The notes below the pieces were generated by a model, which saw nothing but the letters and a program-made list of their open reading frames with translations, searched no databases and was not told the origin of the DNA. The position numbers and the translations under genes were made by a program. 7,306 bases of DNA from NCBI GenBank assembly GCA_945875225.1, contig CAMCJY010000093.1, positions 1 through 7,306 of the forward strand. Direction: 5' to 3'. Positions 1 through 5,058 of the stretch are shown here, one piece after another. Origin of the DNA: Comamonas sp. lk (lineage in GTDB: Bacteria > Pseudomonadota > Gammaproteobacteria > Burkholderiales > Burkholderiaceae_C). Every line of letters begins with the position of its first letter. Within the stretch, counting starts at the first letter, position 1.

Positions 1-100
1 CTCCCATTGCCAAAAGCAAAGGCAGCAGCGACAAAAGGATGACCTTGGGATGCAGACAGTACAAGACCGCCCGCCAAAAGGAAGAAATCAGCAAAACCAT
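1..100 (-). CDS. EI24-domain membrane protein, N-terminal fragment (cut by window edge)
   Basis: The first 33 codons of a gene that runs off the left edge. It begins with ATG at 100-98, preceded after five bases by AAGGAGG (106-112), the best ribosome binding site in the window, so the start is well supported. The visible peptide starts MVLLISSFWRAVLYCLHPKV and continues into a leucine-rich hydrophobic stretch (residues 20-32) that looks like the first membrane helix. From memory, the pattern SFWRA-x3-YCLHP followed by leucines resembles the N-terminus of betaproteobacterial EI24-domain proteins, which are inner-membrane proteins related to the sulfate-uptake protein CysZ. The cellular role of this subfamily is not established. 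It starts 39 bases after the desaturase stop on the same strand, so cotranscription is likely. The family call rests on a short fragment and is tentative. That this is a real gene start is much surer. Confidence 0.7.
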   Translation of the reverse strand, partial: MVLLISSFWRAVLYCLHPKVILLSLLPLLLAMG

Positions 101-105
101 AGACG

Positions 106-112
106 CCTCCTT
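106..112 (-). promoter_or_regulatory. Strong Shine-Dalgarno sequence of the EI24-type gene
   Basis: On the minus strand this reads AAGGAGG, complementary to the 3' end of 16S rRNA over its full length, five bases before ATG at 100-98. It decides the start of the truncated gene at the left edge. The other minus-strand genes nearby have weak or no such sequence. Confidence 0.75.
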
Positions 113-139
113 GGCTTAACGCATTGTCAACGAGAAAGT

Positions 140-1114
140 TCAGGCCCGCCCGAACAAACGCAACACGCCACGCCATTGTTGCGACCAGAAGCCCCGGCCA
201 TAGTCACGACCCTGCTCCACCTGGTCACGCACACCGGTGGCGGGATAGGTTAAGGTGAAATCGGCAGTACCAAAAAGTATGTCCCAACAGGGCAGCAATA
301 CCCCAAAGTTGCAGCCGCCTAAAACCGCCGGTGCGCCATTTGCAGCGGGCGGCTGGCTTTCATGGCCGATGCCGGTCGCATGGTGCATGCGATGAAAGCG
401 TGGGCTCACCCACAGGCGTTCACCAAAGCGGCCAAACCAGACGCGCAAATTGGCATGTTGCAAGTTTTCGCTCAACTGCATCAATGCCACCAAGGCCACA
501 AACTGACCCGGCGCCACGCCGATGAGCAGCGCCAAAAACACAAAAAAAACATCATGCAAAACGTCGTCTAACAGATGGTTGCGGTTATCGCTCCACATGG
601 TCATCTGGCGCTGCGCATGGTGTAGCGCATGCAGCTTCCACCACCAATGGAACTGGTGCTGGGCGCGGTGATACCAGTAGCTGAAAAAATCAAACACCAG
701 CAAGTACAAAACAAAACTGACCAGCGCATGGCCCGTCACCGCCGGCCAGATATCGTCCAGGTGAAAAGTTGTAAGTCCCCCAACACGCAATGCCCCGATG
801 GCGCTGTCTAAAAAAGGGTCTAGGGTAAAAAACAAGGCGAGGCGAAACAGACCCAGACGGTGCAAAAGCGTATAAAAAATATCGGTGCGTATGGTGGCAA
901 CATCGATCACCGGCTCGACCGGGCGCCAGCGTTGCAAAGGGCCGATGACACTGATCAGGACGGCGATTTCCAGCAGGCCGACCATCAGCCATTCAGTCGC
1001 GCCAAAAGCCAAGTCCAGATGCGCGCCAAAGCCCATAGCAAACACCACAGGCTGGATGCAGGCCTCGAACAGCCAAGCCTGCAAGTAAGCAAATAATTCA
1101 ATCAAGGTATCCAT
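140..1114 (-). CDS. Sterol desaturase / fatty acid hydroxylase superfamily membrane protein
   Basis: A 324-residue integral membrane protein of the di-iron fatty acid hydroxylase superfamily, whose members use O2 to hydroxylate or desaturate lipids. The histidine clusters are visible: HRAQH (H-x3-H) after the fourth hydrophobic helix, HALHH (H-x2-HH) shortly after, and HRMHH (H-x2-HH) in the C-terminal third. A further His/Asn-rich segment (SDNRNHLLDD) lies between. About five hydrophobic segments are seen, at roughly residues 10-28, 41-60, 82-101, 127-150 and 187-214, giving an inner-membrane enzyme with its metal site on the cytoplasmic face by family analogy. ATG at 1114 is chosen. A TTG two codons upstream (1120) is possible, and neither has a clear ribosome binding site. 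The start lies 9 bases after the deacetylase stop, so translation is probably coupled. After HRMHHATGIGHE there is an alanine/proline-rich stretch before GCNFGVLLPCWD that seems longer than usual. The substrate cannot be told from sequence. Confidence 0.88.
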   Translation of the reverse strand: MDTLIELFAYLQAWLFEACIQPVVFAMGFGAHLDLAFGATEWLMVGLLEIAVLISVIGPLQRWRPVEPVIDVATIRTDIFYTLLHRLGLFRLALFFTLDPFLDSAIGALRVGGLTTFHLDDIWPAVTGHALVSFVLYLLVFDFFSYWYHRAQHQFHWWWKLHALHHAQRQMTMWSDNRNHLLDDVLHDVFFVFLALLIGVAPGQFVALVALMQLSENLQHANLRVWFGRFGERLWVSPRFHRMHHATGIGHESQPPAANGAPAVLGGCNFGVLLPCWDILFGTADFTLTYPATGVRDQVEQGRDYGRGFWSQQWRGVLRLFGRA

Positions 1115-1123
1115 ATACAACTA

Positions 1124-1987
1124 CTATCTTGGATGGGCCGCAATCCAGGCGAGGTAATCAGGGTGGCTGCGCAAGGTGGCAAAGCAAAAACCCCGCTCCT
1201 TCAGACCGACGATCAAGGGCTCTAACACGGCCGGCGCCCAGGCGTCTTTGCGCGACCAGATGCCCAGATGCGCCATGAGAATGTCGCCACTGCGGATATT
1301 GCGCAGGGCTTTGGCCAGCAGCGCCTGGTTACTGAATTTTTCGCTCGGCAGTTCGTCGCCCAGAAAACCGGCATCGGCCCAGCCCACATGGGCAAAACCG
1401 CAGGCGCGAGCAGCGGCCAGCAAGGCGGGCGAGGTTTTACCGCCTGGCGCACGAAACAAAGGCAAGGTGGGCTGGCCCGTGAGCGCGCTCAGGCGCGTAG
1501 CTGAGGCCTTCAGCTGCGCGCAGTATTGCGCTACGCTGTAATCCATTTTGCGGCCCGATTGGCTGCCCGCCGAGGGCTGTACTAAAAATTGGGCGCCGTC
1601 GGCGCCATCTTTGAGGTCTGCTCGCCAAACCACATGGTCCAAGGTGTGGGACGCAAAACTATGCCCCTCCTGGCCGCGCTCGCGCCACCAGGGCGCCCAA
1701 TGCTCGCCCAGGCTGCCATCGCCGGTTTGCGTCCGCTCATGGGCCGCAAAAAACGTCACCTTGACCTGGTGTTTGCGCAAGGTATCAGAGATAAAAGGGG
1801 CCACTTCCATGTGGCCGGTATCCAGGGTCAGGTAAACCGGTTTTTTGCAATCGCTCTGGCCCCAAGCAAGCCCGGCTAAAAGGATTGCCAGAACCGCGAT
1901 GGCGGTGCGGCGAAAGCTTGCAATCCGGCCCTTGGCACGGCTGCGCAATGCCGCCGCAATCAACGCGGTGCGTGGTCCAGCGTCCAT
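1124..1987 (-). CDS. Polysaccharide deacetylase family protein (CE4 / NodB domain)
   Basis: A 287-residue protein with a NodB-type carbohydrate esterase 4 fold, a family that removes acetyl groups from amino sugars in peptidoglycan, chitin-like or exopolysaccharide chains. A basic N-terminus and hydrophobic stretch (about residues 26-43, ending near AWGQ) act as signal peptide or anchor, so export is inferred. Motif 1 is TLDTG at 54-58: the putative catalytic Asp56 is kept, but the usual second, metal-binding Asp is Thr57, followed by His59. Motif 2 is SHTLDH with the metal-binding His pair 114 and 118. Motif 3 is FRAPGG at 178-183, and the last motif is ILMAHLG with His240. The ATG at 1987 overlaps the upstream propeller gene by 28 bases. 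An alternative TTG at 1963-1961 overlaps that gene's TGA stop in the four-base pattern TTGA, typical of translational coupling, and would shorten the protein by eight residues. The substrate is unknown. The altered motif 1 makes metal dependence uncertain. Confidence 0.88.
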   Translation of the reverse strand: MDAGPRTALIAAALRSRAKGRIASFRRTAIAVLAILLAGLAWGQSDCKKPVYLTLDTGHMEVAPFISDTLRKHQVKVTFFAAHERTQTGDGSLGEHWAPWWRERGQEGHSFASHTLDHVVWRADLKDGADGAQFLVQPSAGSQSGRKMDYSVAQYCAQLKASATRLSALTGQPTLPLFRAPGGKTSPALLAAARACGFAHVGWADAGFLGDELPSEKFSNQALLAKALRNIRSGDILMAHLGIWSRKDAWAPAVLEPLIVGLKERGFCFATLRSHPDYLAWIAAHPR

Positions 1988-2946
1988 ACACCATGCGGTG
2001 AACGTCCCACCGCCACTTGTTGCACTACTTTGCGCGTGGTGGTGTCAATCACCGTGAGTTTTTTAATCCAGCGGGAGGTCACGTAGATGTAGCGCCCGTC
2101 CGCTGACAAATCCATGCAATCGGGCCCGCCCGGTGCGGTGTAGGTATCGACCACGGCCAAGGTCTGATAATCGATTTTGCTAATCGTATTGGCCACGCGG
2201 TTGCTGACTAGGACATGGCGTTTGTCCCCGACATTGCGAAAAGCATGGGCGGCGGCTCCGGTCTTGATGGTTTTGATCAGCTTGGGCGCCGCTTTGCTCA
2301 GCTCATACACCGCCACGCCATTGCCGCCGGTCATCCCGATCAACAGCGTTTTGTCGTCCGGCGTGCCAAACACGTCGGCGGGCAGTGAGCCGGTTTTCAC
2401 GCGCCACTTGATGCTTTGGCTGGCCAGGTCGATCACCACCAATTCGTCGCTTTCCTGCATGGTGGCATAGGCCAATGAGCTGCTGCTGTCGATCCAGACA
2501 TGGCTAGGTGTTTTGCCGGTCGAAATGCGTTTGGCCAACGTCATATCATTGCCGTTCCAGTGGTAAATGTCCACATGGTTGAGCCGGTTACCCACGGTGA
2601 CCAACCATTTCATGTCCGGAGAAAAACGCAGGTGGTAGGGGTCCGAAATACCCTGCACCGTACGCTGCACGGCGGCGGTGCGGGGATCCAAAAACAGCAA
2701 AGAATCGCCCACCGCATTGGCCACGATGAGGGATTTTTCGTCCGGTGTCAGGTACAGATGGTGCGGCTCTTTGCCGGTAGGAATCTTTTGCGTCTCTTTC
2801 CAGGTGGAAGGGTCAATCACGCTGACAGTGGCATCCATTGAGTTTAGGACGAAGATCGGTGGGGTCTTGCCACCTGCACTAGCCATCGCAGTGCAAAAAA
2901 AACAGGCCAGAGGCAAAAAGCGGGTCCAACAGTTCAACGATTTCAC
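1960..2946 (-). CDS. Secreted YVTN/YncE-type beta-propeller protein
   Basis: A protein of about 328 residues made almost wholly of repeats of roughly 40 residues in the YVTN beta-propeller pattern: a TGxxP(H/S) turn, then a strand with a D/S-rich hairpin, then a VIDxxT strand. Recognisable units include IPTGKEPHHLYLTPDEKS, STGKTPSHVWIDSSSS, KTGSLPADVFGTPDDKT, DLSADGRYIYVTSR and VAVGRSPHGVW. A seven-bladed wheel is the likely fold. The start is unsure. GTG at 2946 gives MKSLNCWTR and a hydrophobic core ending ASA-GG, a good Sec signal peptide, with AAGG about five bases upstream. TTG at 2964 would add six residues. The protein is predicted to be periplasmic. Family members serve as binding or scaffold proteins, sometimes for metals or DNA, and no catalytic residues can be assigned. 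It lies about 70 bases after the rsuA stop and overlaps the deacetylase gene by 28 bases, which suggests coupled synthesis and perhaps a shared envelope task (inference). Confidence 0.85.
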   Translation of the reverse strand: MKSLNCWTRFLPLACFFCTAMASAGGKTPPIFVLNSMDATVSVIDPSTWKETQKIPTGKEPHHLYLTPDEKSLIVANAVGDSLLFLDPRTAAVQRTVQGISDPYHLRFSPDMKWLVTVGNRLNHVDIYHWNGNDMTLAKRISTGKTPSHVWIDSSSSLAYATMQESDELVVIDLASQSIKWRVKTGSLPADVFGTPDDKTLLIGMTGGNGVAVYELSKAAPKLIKTIKTGAAAHAFRNVGDKRHVLVSNRVANTISKIDYQTLAVVDTYTAPGGPDCMDLSADGRYIYVTSRWIKKLTVIDTTTRKVVQQVAVGRSPHGVWTLDHAPR

Positions 2947-3016
2947 AAAAGCCTTATTTATCAATAGCTTCCAAGTGTAACGGGCGGGGCCATTTACCCG
3001 CTACGGTTCGGGTCCT

Positions 3017-3763
3017 TCAGGCTGGCGCAAGCAGTGCCAGTTGCGCCGGCCAAAGCCAGCACCACTGCCCTGGCGCCAGATCTTGGGGCAGGGATAAACC
3101 GCCTATTTGCGATCGATGCAAGCCTTCCACCCGATTCCCAACTGCCGCCAGCATGCGCTTGACCTGGTGATATTTGCCCTCGGTCAGGGTGAGGCGAAGA
3201 TGCAATGGGCTGACCGCCTCGCAAGCCGCGGCACGCACCGCTTTGGGATCATCGTCCAGCACCACACCGGTGAGTAAACGGGCCATCTGGCTGTCGTCCA
3301 AAGGGTGTTTGACCGTCACCTCATAGACCTTGGGAACATGGTGGCGCGGCGAACTCATGCGGTGAATGAACTTGCCGTCGTCGGTGAGCAAGAGCATGCC
3401 GGTGGTGTCTTGGTCCAGCCGCCCTACCGCTTGCACGCCCTGGACCGCGGCTTTTTGGGGCCGCGTACGCAAGGGCGAGGGCAAGAGTGTGTAAATACTC
3501 GGATAAGTCGATGGTTTTTGCGAGCATTCGGTACCCGCAGGTTTGTGCAAAAGAAGGTAAGCCTTGTCGCAAAAGGGCCAGTCCACGCCCCGCACCCGAA
3601 AGCGCAGACCCGGCGCCTCGAACTGGGCCGCTGCGTCGGTGCAATTGCGGGCGAGGCCATCTTCAGCGCTGTCGTACACCTGCACATAGCCCTGCTGGAT
3701 CAGCCCGGCGCAGACCCGTCGGGTTCCAAAGCCCTGGCTGTATAAAACCTCTTGGAGTTGCAT
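3017..3763 (-). CDS. rsuA: 16S rRNA pseudouridine synthase, RsuA family
   Basis: A 248-residue cytoplasmic enzyme of the RsuA/RluB/E/F family, close to the length of E. coli RsuA (231 residues), which converts U516 of 16S rRNA to pseudouridine. Residues 1-60 form an S4-like RNA-binding region (LQEVLYSQGFGTRRVCAGLI). The catalytic domain has KPAGTECS (74-81), the hallmark GRLDQDTTG (114-122) with catalytic Asp117, the SPRHHVPKVYEV stretch from 138, and the late EGKYHQVKRMLAAVGN motif. HHVPKVYEV and YHQVKRMLAAVGN resemble RsuA more than RluB, so the symbol is favoured, though the exact target uridine is not proven. ATG at 3763 is the only plausible start, because an in-frame TGA lies at 3775-3773. 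Its ribosome binding site is weak. A terminator-like hairpin (3790-3814) lies just upstream, so transcription may depend on read-through or on a promoter overlapping that hairpin. It heads the minus-strand gene run. Confidence 0.9.
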   Translation of the reverse strand: MQLQEVLYSQGFGTRRVCAGLIQQGYVQVYDSAEDGLARNCTDAAAQFEAPGLRFRVRGVDWPFCDKAYLLLHKPAGTECSQKPSTYPSIYTLLPSPLRTRPQKAAVQGVQAVGRLDQDTTGMLLLTDDGKFIHRMSSPRHHVPKVYEVTVKHPLDDSQMARLLTGVVLDDDPKAVRAAACEAVSPLHLRLTLTEGKYHQVKRMLAAVGNRVEGLHRSQIGGLSLPQDLAPGQWCWLWPAQLALLAPA

Positions 3764-3789
3764 AGGTCCGATTCACCCGGGCCTCCCAC

Positions 3790-3814
3790 AAAAAAACGCA
3801 CCCTTCGGTGCGTT
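3790..3814 (-). terminator. Rho-independent terminator of the small lysine-rich gene
   Basis: Read on the minus strand, an 8-bp perfect stem AACGCACC/GGTGCGTT (arms 3807-3814 and 3795-3802) closes a four-base loop and is followed by a run of seven T (3796-3790). The stem begins 20 bases after the stop of the 48-codon gene, a normal distance. The T-run is only on the minus strand, so it acts for that gene and lies between it and rsuA. Confidence 0.85.
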
Positions 3815-3834
3815 AGGCGGGACGGCCCTGCAAT

Positions 3835-3981
3835 CTATTTGTTTTTAATCTTGCCGCGCGGTATCACGGCGGTTGTGATAGTGGCGCGCACCGGCTCTGC
3901 GCCGCTGGGTGCTTTGGGGGGTGAGGTATCCTTCTTGGGCTTTTTGGCCTCTTTATTGGTTTTTTGTTGACCTTTGGCCAT
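3835..3981 (-). CDS. Small lysine-rich basic protein, 48 residues, function unknown
   Basis: A short gene with ATG at 3981-3979 and TAG at 3837-3835. It encodes a 48-residue, highly basic, low-complexity protein: MAKGQQKTNKEAKKPKKDTS, then a Pro/Ala linker (PPKAPSGAEP) and a short C-terminal part (VRATITTAVIPRGKIKNK). Support comes from a good ribosome binding site AGGAG (minus strand of 3989-3993) about seven to eight bases upstream of the ATG and a strong terminator 20 bases after the stop. Small proteins beginning MAKGQ with a KEAKKPKK stretch recur in Burkholderiales as hypotheticals, from memory. No domain is recognised. The charge suggests binding to RNA, DNA or ribosomes, which is inference only. 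It diverges from arfB with a 56-base gap that must hold both promoters. Confidence that it is a gene is high; nothing firm can be said of its function. Confidence 0.83.
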   Translation of the reverse strand: MAKGQQKTNKEAKKPKKDTSPPKAPSGAEPVRATITTAVIPRGKIKNK

Positions 3982-4002
3982 GGCGTGATCTCCTGTGCAA
4001 AG

Positions 4003-4031
4003 TTGATGGTGAAAGCCCGTTTCAGTGTAAC
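4003..4031 (+). promoter_or_regulatory. Possible arfB promoter
   Basis: TTGATG at 4003-4008 and TGTAAC at 4026-4031 stand 17 bases apart and weakly fit sigma-70 -35 and -10 elements. Transcription would begin close to the arfB ATG at 4038. The match is poor and no other evidence supports it. Confidence 0.25.
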
Positions 4032-4037
4032 CGCCCT

Positions 4038-4454
4038 ATGTCCGACGCCGCCCGCCCTTTGATTACTATCGACGAAGCCGAGGTGGACATCAGCGCCATC
4101 CGCGCCCAGGGGGCTGGCGGGCAAAACGTCAACAAAGTCTCCAGCGCCATCCATTTGCGCTTTGACATTCCTGCCTCTTCACTGCCCGAAGATGTTAAGG
4201 AGCGCTTATTGGCACTGCGCGACAAGCGCATTACGGCCCAGGGCGTACTGATCATCAAGGCGCAAGGCCACCGCACCCAGGATATGAACCGGCTAGACGC
4301 CTACGCCCGCTTGCAGGATGTTGTGCAAAGCGTGGCCCAAGCACCCAGACCAAGGCGCGCCACGCGCCCCACCCGCGCCGCCAAAGAGCGGCGACTGCAA
4401 GACAAAAGCCAGCGCAGCGCCATCAAAGAATTGCGCGGCAAGGCGCTTGATTAG
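4038..4454 (+). CDS. arfB: Alternative ribosome-rescue factor / peptidyl-tRNA hydrolase ArfB (YaeJ)
   Basis: A 138-residue protein, matching E. coli ArfB (140 residues). The family enters the A site of ribosomes stalled on mRNAs without a stop codon and hydrolyses the peptidyl-tRNA ester. The release-factor signature GAGGQNVNKVSSA holds the catalytic GGQ at residues 27-29, followed by the usual core (AIHLRFDIPASSL, then ITAQGVLIIKAQGHRTQDMN). The C-terminal tail from about residue 103 is rich in Arg and Lys (RPRRATRP, KERRLQDKSQR), the part that becomes helical in the empty mRNA channel. ATG at 4038 is chosen because MSDAARPLITIDEAEVDISAI matches the normal N-terminus. The frame stays open upstream but that stretch runs antisense to the small gene. 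No Shine-Dalgarno sequence precedes the ATG. The gene is divergent from the small lysine-rich gene and is followed by 100 bases before phaR. Confidence 0.93.
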   Translation: MSDAARPLITIDEAEVDISAIRAQGAGGQNVNKVSSAIHLRFDIPASSLPEDVKERLLALRDKRITAQGVLIIKAQGHRTQDMNRLDAYARLQDVVQSVAQAPRPRRATRPTRAAKERRLQDKSQRSAIKELRGKALD

Positions 4455-4470
4455 TCGGGTGTCCTGTTCT

Positions 4471-4484
4471 CAGGGCTAACCCTG
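4471..4484. repeat. Short perfect inverted repeat downstream of arfB
   Basis: CAGGG (4471-4475) and CCCTG (4480-4484) flank a four-base CTAA spacer. It sits 17 bases after the arfB stop and just upstream of the proposed phaR -35 region. There is no T-run, so it is not a canonical terminator. It could be a weak terminator hairpin or a protein-binding dyad, and chance is possible at this length. The rest of the 4455-4554 gap holds only the proposed promoter. Confidence 0.35.
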
Positions 4485-4487
4485 TAC

Positions 4488-4514
4488 TTGCGCCCGTCGG
4501 GGGCTACCTACAAT
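4488..4514 (+). promoter_or_regulatory. Proposed phaR promoter
   Basis: TACAAT at 4509-4514 is one base from the sigma-70 -10 consensus TATAAT. TTGCGC at 4488-4493 is a moderate -35 element, with a short 15-base spacer. Transcription would start near 4521, after the ATG at 4513 and before the ATG at 4555, so it supports the later start for phaR. Confidence 0.45.
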
Positions 4515-4554
4515 GCGCCATCCATTGTCCAACGCCCCGCCCACGCCGACCGCC

Positions 4555-5004
4555 ATGCCCAAAACCACAGAAGCCCCCAAGGACCTGCCCGAGCGCGTCA
4601 TCAAAAAATACCCCAACCGGCGCTTGTACGACACCCACACTTCCAGCTACATCACGCTGGCCGAAATCAAACAACTGGTCATGGACCACAAAGTCTTTGC
4701 GGTAGTCGATGCCAAAACCGCCGAAGACCTGACGCGCAGCATCCTCTTGCAGATTATTTTGGAAGAGGAAGCTGGTGGCTCGCCCATGTTTACCGCGCCG
4801 GTGCTGGCCAACATCATCCGCTTTTATGGCCACTCTATGCAGGGATTTATGGGCGGCATCATGGAAAAAAATATGCAAACCCTGATGGAAATGCCGGTGC
4901 CTATCGTGCCGGGCGTCATGGGCACCAATGTGTTCCAGCAAATGCAGGAACAAATGCAAAAGCAAACCGAGCAATTTCTGGGCACTTTCGGCATCAAGCG
5001 CTAA
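4555..5004 (+). CDS. phaR: Polyhydroxyalkanoate synthesis repressor PhaR
   Basis: A 149-residue protein matching PhaR, a transcription repressor that binds both DNA and PHA granules and controls phasin genes in response to stored polyester. The N-terminal PHB/PHA-accumulation DNA-binding domain is clear (about residues 12-74): RVIKKYPNRRLYDT, SSYITLAEIKQLV and the DLTRSILLQIILEEE stretch. A second domain follows (about 79-115; MFTAPVLANIIRFYGHSMQGF). The C-terminus is Met/Gln-rich (FQQMQEQMQKQTEQFL) and could form an amphipathic helix for granule or self contact. ATG at 4555 is preferred because a -10 element overlaps the earlier in-frame ATG (4513), and the extra residues MRHPLSNAPPTPTA look like leader. 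Neither start has a clear ribosome binding site. No PHA synthase, thiolase or phasin genes are seen, so its targets are elsewhere. A hairpin follows the stop. Confidence 0.93.
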   Translation: MPKTTEAPKDLPERVIKKYPNRRLYDTHTSSYITLAEIKQLVMDHKVFAVVDAKTAEDLTRSILLQIILEEEAGGSPMFTAPVLANIIRFYGHSMQGFMGGIMEKNMQTLMEMPVPIVPGVMGTNVFQQMQEQMQKQTEQFLGTFGIKR

Positions 5005-5017
5005 GCGCATGCCTTGT

Positions 5018-5043
5018 GCGCCCTGGCGGGCGCTACTCTATTT
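5018..5043 (+). terminator. GC-rich hairpin after phaR, probable terminator
   Basis: GCGCCC (5018-5023) and GGGCGC (5028-5033) form a perfect 6-bp stem around a TGGC loop, 13 bases after the phaR stop. The following bases TACTCTATTT are T-rich but not a pure T-run, so termination may be incomplete. It lies only 10 to 25 bases before the possible rimO starts, so it could also shape the rimO leader. Confidence 0.5.
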
Positions 5044-5058
5044 ATGTCAGCACACTTC

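Noticed and set aside
50..253. Plus-strand open frame at the left edge
   Set aside because: It is antisense to the desaturase gene and the EI24-type gene start, has no recognisable protein features, and is best seen as a shadow.
2984..3013. Overlapping inverted repeats (GCGGG/CCCGC and ACCCG/CGGGT) between rsuA and the propeller gene, possible terminator
   Set aside because: Stems are only five bases with eight-base loops, they compete with each other, and there is no T-run on either strand.
3909..4037. Upstream extension of the arfB frame to a longer protein
   Set aside because: This part runs antisense to the well supported small gene, and the family's normal N-terminus begins at ATG 4038.
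4504..5010. Minus-strand His-rich open frame across phaR
   Set aside because: It is the reverse-strand shadow of phaR, whose protein matches a known family over its full length.
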